Below are positions 62,075 through 64,000 of a stretch of DNA of 64,000 nucleotides, one piece after another. The notes under the pieces are model-generated. The model ran no database searches and had not been told where the DNA came from. It saw nothing but the letters and a program-made list of their open reading frames with translations. This DNA is from Pseudoalteromonas sp. A25 (GTDB lineage Bacteria > Pseudomonadota > Gammaproteobacteria > Enterobacterales > Alteromonadaceae), in NCBI RefSeq assembly GCF_009176705.1, contig NZ_AP021847.1:186001-250000 (forward strand), read 5' to 3'. Numbering within the stretch: the stretch's first letter is position 1; each line of letters opens with the position of its first letter. The translations under genes and the position numbers were made by a program.

Positions 62075-64000
62075 TTAATAAACTTTGTATTGCTGCATCG
62101 CTCGGAACAATAACTCTTTATCGATGGGTTTAGCAACGAAACTATCCATACCTACTTGCAAACACTTTAGTCGGTCTTCATTATATGCGTTGGCAGTAAT
62201 AGCTATAATATAAGGCTTGCCATAAACATCGGGCTGTTTGCGAATATGCTCCGTGCACTCGTAACCATCCATATTGGGCATTTGACAGTCCATTAGCACG
62301 ATATCAACGTGATGCTCTTGCAAAAACGCTAACGCTTCAACACCGTCCATCGCTTTATTAAGATTACATTGCGTGCTTTGCAAAGCTTTAGACACCACAA
62401 TTTGATTAACCATATTATCTTCAACAAGCAATACACTGACACCACTTAAATTCAGCTGAGTACCCTTTTGCTCTATTTCAATAGGTAATTCAGCAATCGA
62501 AGCAGGAATTGTGAGTGTAAAGCAGCTCCCCTCTCCCTCTTGGCTCTGAACCACTAGGTCGCCATCCATTAGACTCGCCAGACACTTTGATATAGTCAGT
62601 CCAAGCCCTGTTCCTCCATAGCGTCGAGTCGTAGACACATCCAACTGAGTAAACTCTTTAAATAGCTGTTGCTGTTGTTTTTGGGTTATACCTATCCCGG
62701 TATCTTGAACGCTGACCATCAAAGTGCCATTGTCATATTCAACCTTTAAAGTAATTTTGCCTTGCTCAGTAAACTTACCTGCATTGTTGAGCAAGTTATT
62801 GACTATTTGAGTGACTCTTAGTGAGTCTACTAATAAACAGGGCGGAAGTTGTGCCGACAATTGATATTCAAATTCAACATTGTCTTTTAATCCTGCTTGC
62901 TTAAAAAATGATGCTAATGTGTCAAACATCTTCAAAATGTCTGTCGGATGCAAATCTAAAGTCAAAGCTCCTGCTTCAATTTTCGAGTAATCCAAAATAT
63001 CATTAAGAATCAACAACAAGCTTTTTGCCGAAGTATGTACAATATCTAATTGCTTTAACGTTTCTTCATCCCCTTTTTTTTGCTCGATCAAAATCCCCGT
63101 TAAACCAATAATACCGTTCATAGGTGTACGAATTTCGTGACTCATATTAGCTAAAAAGCGACTTTTTGCTTTGTTCGCGTTGTTGGCAGATGCAACAGCT
63201 TCTAAGAGTTCTTCCGTTTTTTCGTTAACCTGTTGCTCAAGCTCTCGATTAAAGTTAGTCAGCTTTTTATTCAGCTCTTCATTCTCATTATTTGCCAGTT
63301 GCAACTTTGAGAAGCTCATCGTTAACTTAAACGCCAACTGATTAAAGTGCTGCTGTAGTGTTATTACCTCTAAACAACTGACCTCCTCTCCCGCAGAGTT
63401 CTTTAACATTGTGCTTGGCTCAAACCGATTGATATCTTCACTCAGAGCTTTAATCGGCTTTACCAAAAAGCGTGATAGCTGACTGACAAAAAAGCTACTT
63501 AAAACGATGATCACAAGCGCCAATAGTAATGACTTCAACCATGCAGAAGCTGCTGCTAGGCGTATAATATGACCTTCTAATAGTGTTACTACCGTCCAAT
63601 TTAATCCTTCAACTTTAACCGCATGGCGATAATAAACGTCTCCTGAGCTCGTGGTATACGACACTAATTGGTTATCCAACCAACTGGCTAAAACCTCTGA
63701 ATCAACAACATCAAGAGTATTAAATGATTCACCTAATGAACTAAAAACAACTTTATTATCATTATCTAGTAAAACGATATCACCTTTATGGGCGAGAATA
63801 TTAGGCTGAAAACGTGAAAAGGAACCAAATAATAATGATCCTTCAACAATCCCTTTAAATTGCTCTGCGTCAAAAATAGGGGCTGAGATCGCTATAATCA
63901 AATCACTCCCAAAACTGCGTCCCTTAAAAATAGACGAAATATAACCATCGGGGTAATAAGGGGCTTGCACAAAGTAATCTCTGTCAATCACAGACACTAC
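62075..64000 (-). CDS. Hybrid histidine kinase, N-terminus beyond window
   Basis: A sensor kinase whose frame runs off the right end; the GTG at 63997 is probably internal. Visible order: the end of a periplasmic Cache domain (DRDYF, then SLLFGSFSRF), a transmembrane segment (LLLALVIIVLSSFFVSQL), HAMP, a coiled coil, HisKA with MSHEIRTPMNG, HATPase with NLLNNAGKFT and GGTGLGLTIS, and a receiver domain (LLVEDNMVNQ, phospho-acceptor Asp in LMDCQMPNMDG, then the ITANAY and Lys of FVAKPID). It converges with the c-di-GMP sensor gene, with 72 bases between stops and no obvious terminator. Its ligand and partner are not visible. Confidence 0.93.
   Translation of the reverse strand, partial: VVSVIDRDYFVQAPYYPDGYISSIFKGRSFGSDLIIAISAPIFDAEQFKGIVEGSLLFGSFSRFQPNILAHKGDIVLLDNDNKVVFSSLGESFNTLDVVDSEVLASWLDNQLVSYTTSSGDVYYRHAVKVEGLNWTVVTLLEGHIIRLAAASAWLKSLLLALVIIVLSSFFVSQLSRFLVKPIKALSEDINRFEPSTMLKNSAGEEVSCLEVITLQQHFNQLAFKLTMSFSKLQLANNENEELNKKLTNFNRELEQQVNEKTEELLEAVASANNANKAKSRFLANMSHEIRTPMNGIIGLTGILIEQKKGDEETLKQLDIVHTSAKSLLLILNDILDYSKIEAGALTLDLHPTDILKMFDTLASFFKQAGLKDNVEFEYQLSAQLPPCLLVDSLRVTQIVNNLLNNAGKFTEQGKITLKVEYDNGTLMVSVQDTGIGITQKQQQQLFKEFTQLDVSTTRRYGGTGLGLTISKCLASLMDGDLVVQSQEGEGSCFTLTIPASIAELPIEIEQKGTQLNLSGVSVLLVEDNMVNQIVVSKALQSTQCNLNKAMDGVEALAFLQEHHVDIVLMDCQMPNMDGYECTEHIRKQPDVYGKPYIIAITANAYNEDRLKCLQVGMDSFVAKPIDKELLFRAMQQYKVY

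Noticed and set aside
1..64000. Prophage, insertion sequence, CRISPR array, toxin-antitoxin or defence island
   Set aside because: I saw no transposase, integrase, cas, phage structural, restriction or TA genes, and no regularly spaced repeats; most genes are ordinary chromosomal metabolism.

Overview
The window looks like a chromosomal stretch of a marine gammaproteobacterium of the Alteromonadales, most likely Pseudoalteromonas. The reasons are AT-rich DNA with AAGGAG-type ribosome sites, several TonB-dependent receptors, secreted M4 and M28 proteases with tandem PPC domains, a coniferyl-aldehyde-type dehydrogenase, and an imelysin/di-haem oxidoreductase iron locus. The species call is inference from gene content. 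I see no rRNA, tRNA, CRISPR array, insertion sequence, prophage or plasmid backbone. Both ends cut genes: a TonB-dependent receptor at the left and a hybrid histidine kinase at the right.

Layout. 1-5.5 kb: end of an Oar-like receptor; a MarR regulator divergent from hmgA-maiA (homogentisate, i.e. tyrosine/phenylalanine, degradation) with a palindromic operator between the -35 and -10 of the hmgA promoter; three small conserved proteins. 5.5-10.8 kb: periplasmic binding protein, arginase-family enzyme, a structured 140-bp intergenic element with a possible 23-codon micro-ORF, DUF2189 membrane protein, and the nucleoside salvage genes udp and cdd in convergent arrangement. 11-16.9 kb: ppc; a DCC/SDR/flavin-reductase-like operon; a Sel1-repeat protein; a cysteine-rich secreted protein bounded by hairpins. 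17-24.3 kb: aldehyde dehydrogenase, DASS transporter, and secreted M28 and M4 metallopeptidases.

24.8-34.2 kb is an iron-acquisition block on the minus strand: TonB receptor, then imelysin, two DUF1111 di-haem proteins, a second imelysin and a DUF1513 lipoprotein, several coupled by overlapping codons and ended by a hairpin terminator. 34.4-41 kb: small membrane and zinc-ribbon proteins, a stand-alone fabH, pepD, an M17 aminopeptidase, and small LETM1-like and oxidoreductase-like proteins. 41.2-47.3 kb: a TonB receptor followed by a TPR-sulfotransferase whose 3' end overlaps a convergent hydrolase gene, then rlmF. 47.4-50.7 kb: tdk, a second periplasmic binding protein, and an adaptive-response pair in which an Ada-AraC-AlkA fusion overlaps ogt.

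50.9-57.1 kb is metal handling: a His/Cys-rich exported protein, a CzcB/CzcA-type RND pump lacking an outer-membrane channel gene, two bacterioferritin subunits with complementary ligand sets (one keeps the ferroxidase residues, the other the haem methionine), and bfd behind a good Fur-box match. 57.5-64 kb holds a 1500-residue propeller/PAS/GGDEF/EAL sensor convergent with a Cache-type hybrid histidine kinase. Together the genes suit an organism that secretes proteases, imports and hydrolyses peptides and amino acids, and invests heavily in iron and metal control. The least explained pieces are the 7.58-7.73 kb structured element and the hairpin-flanked cysteine-rich gene.
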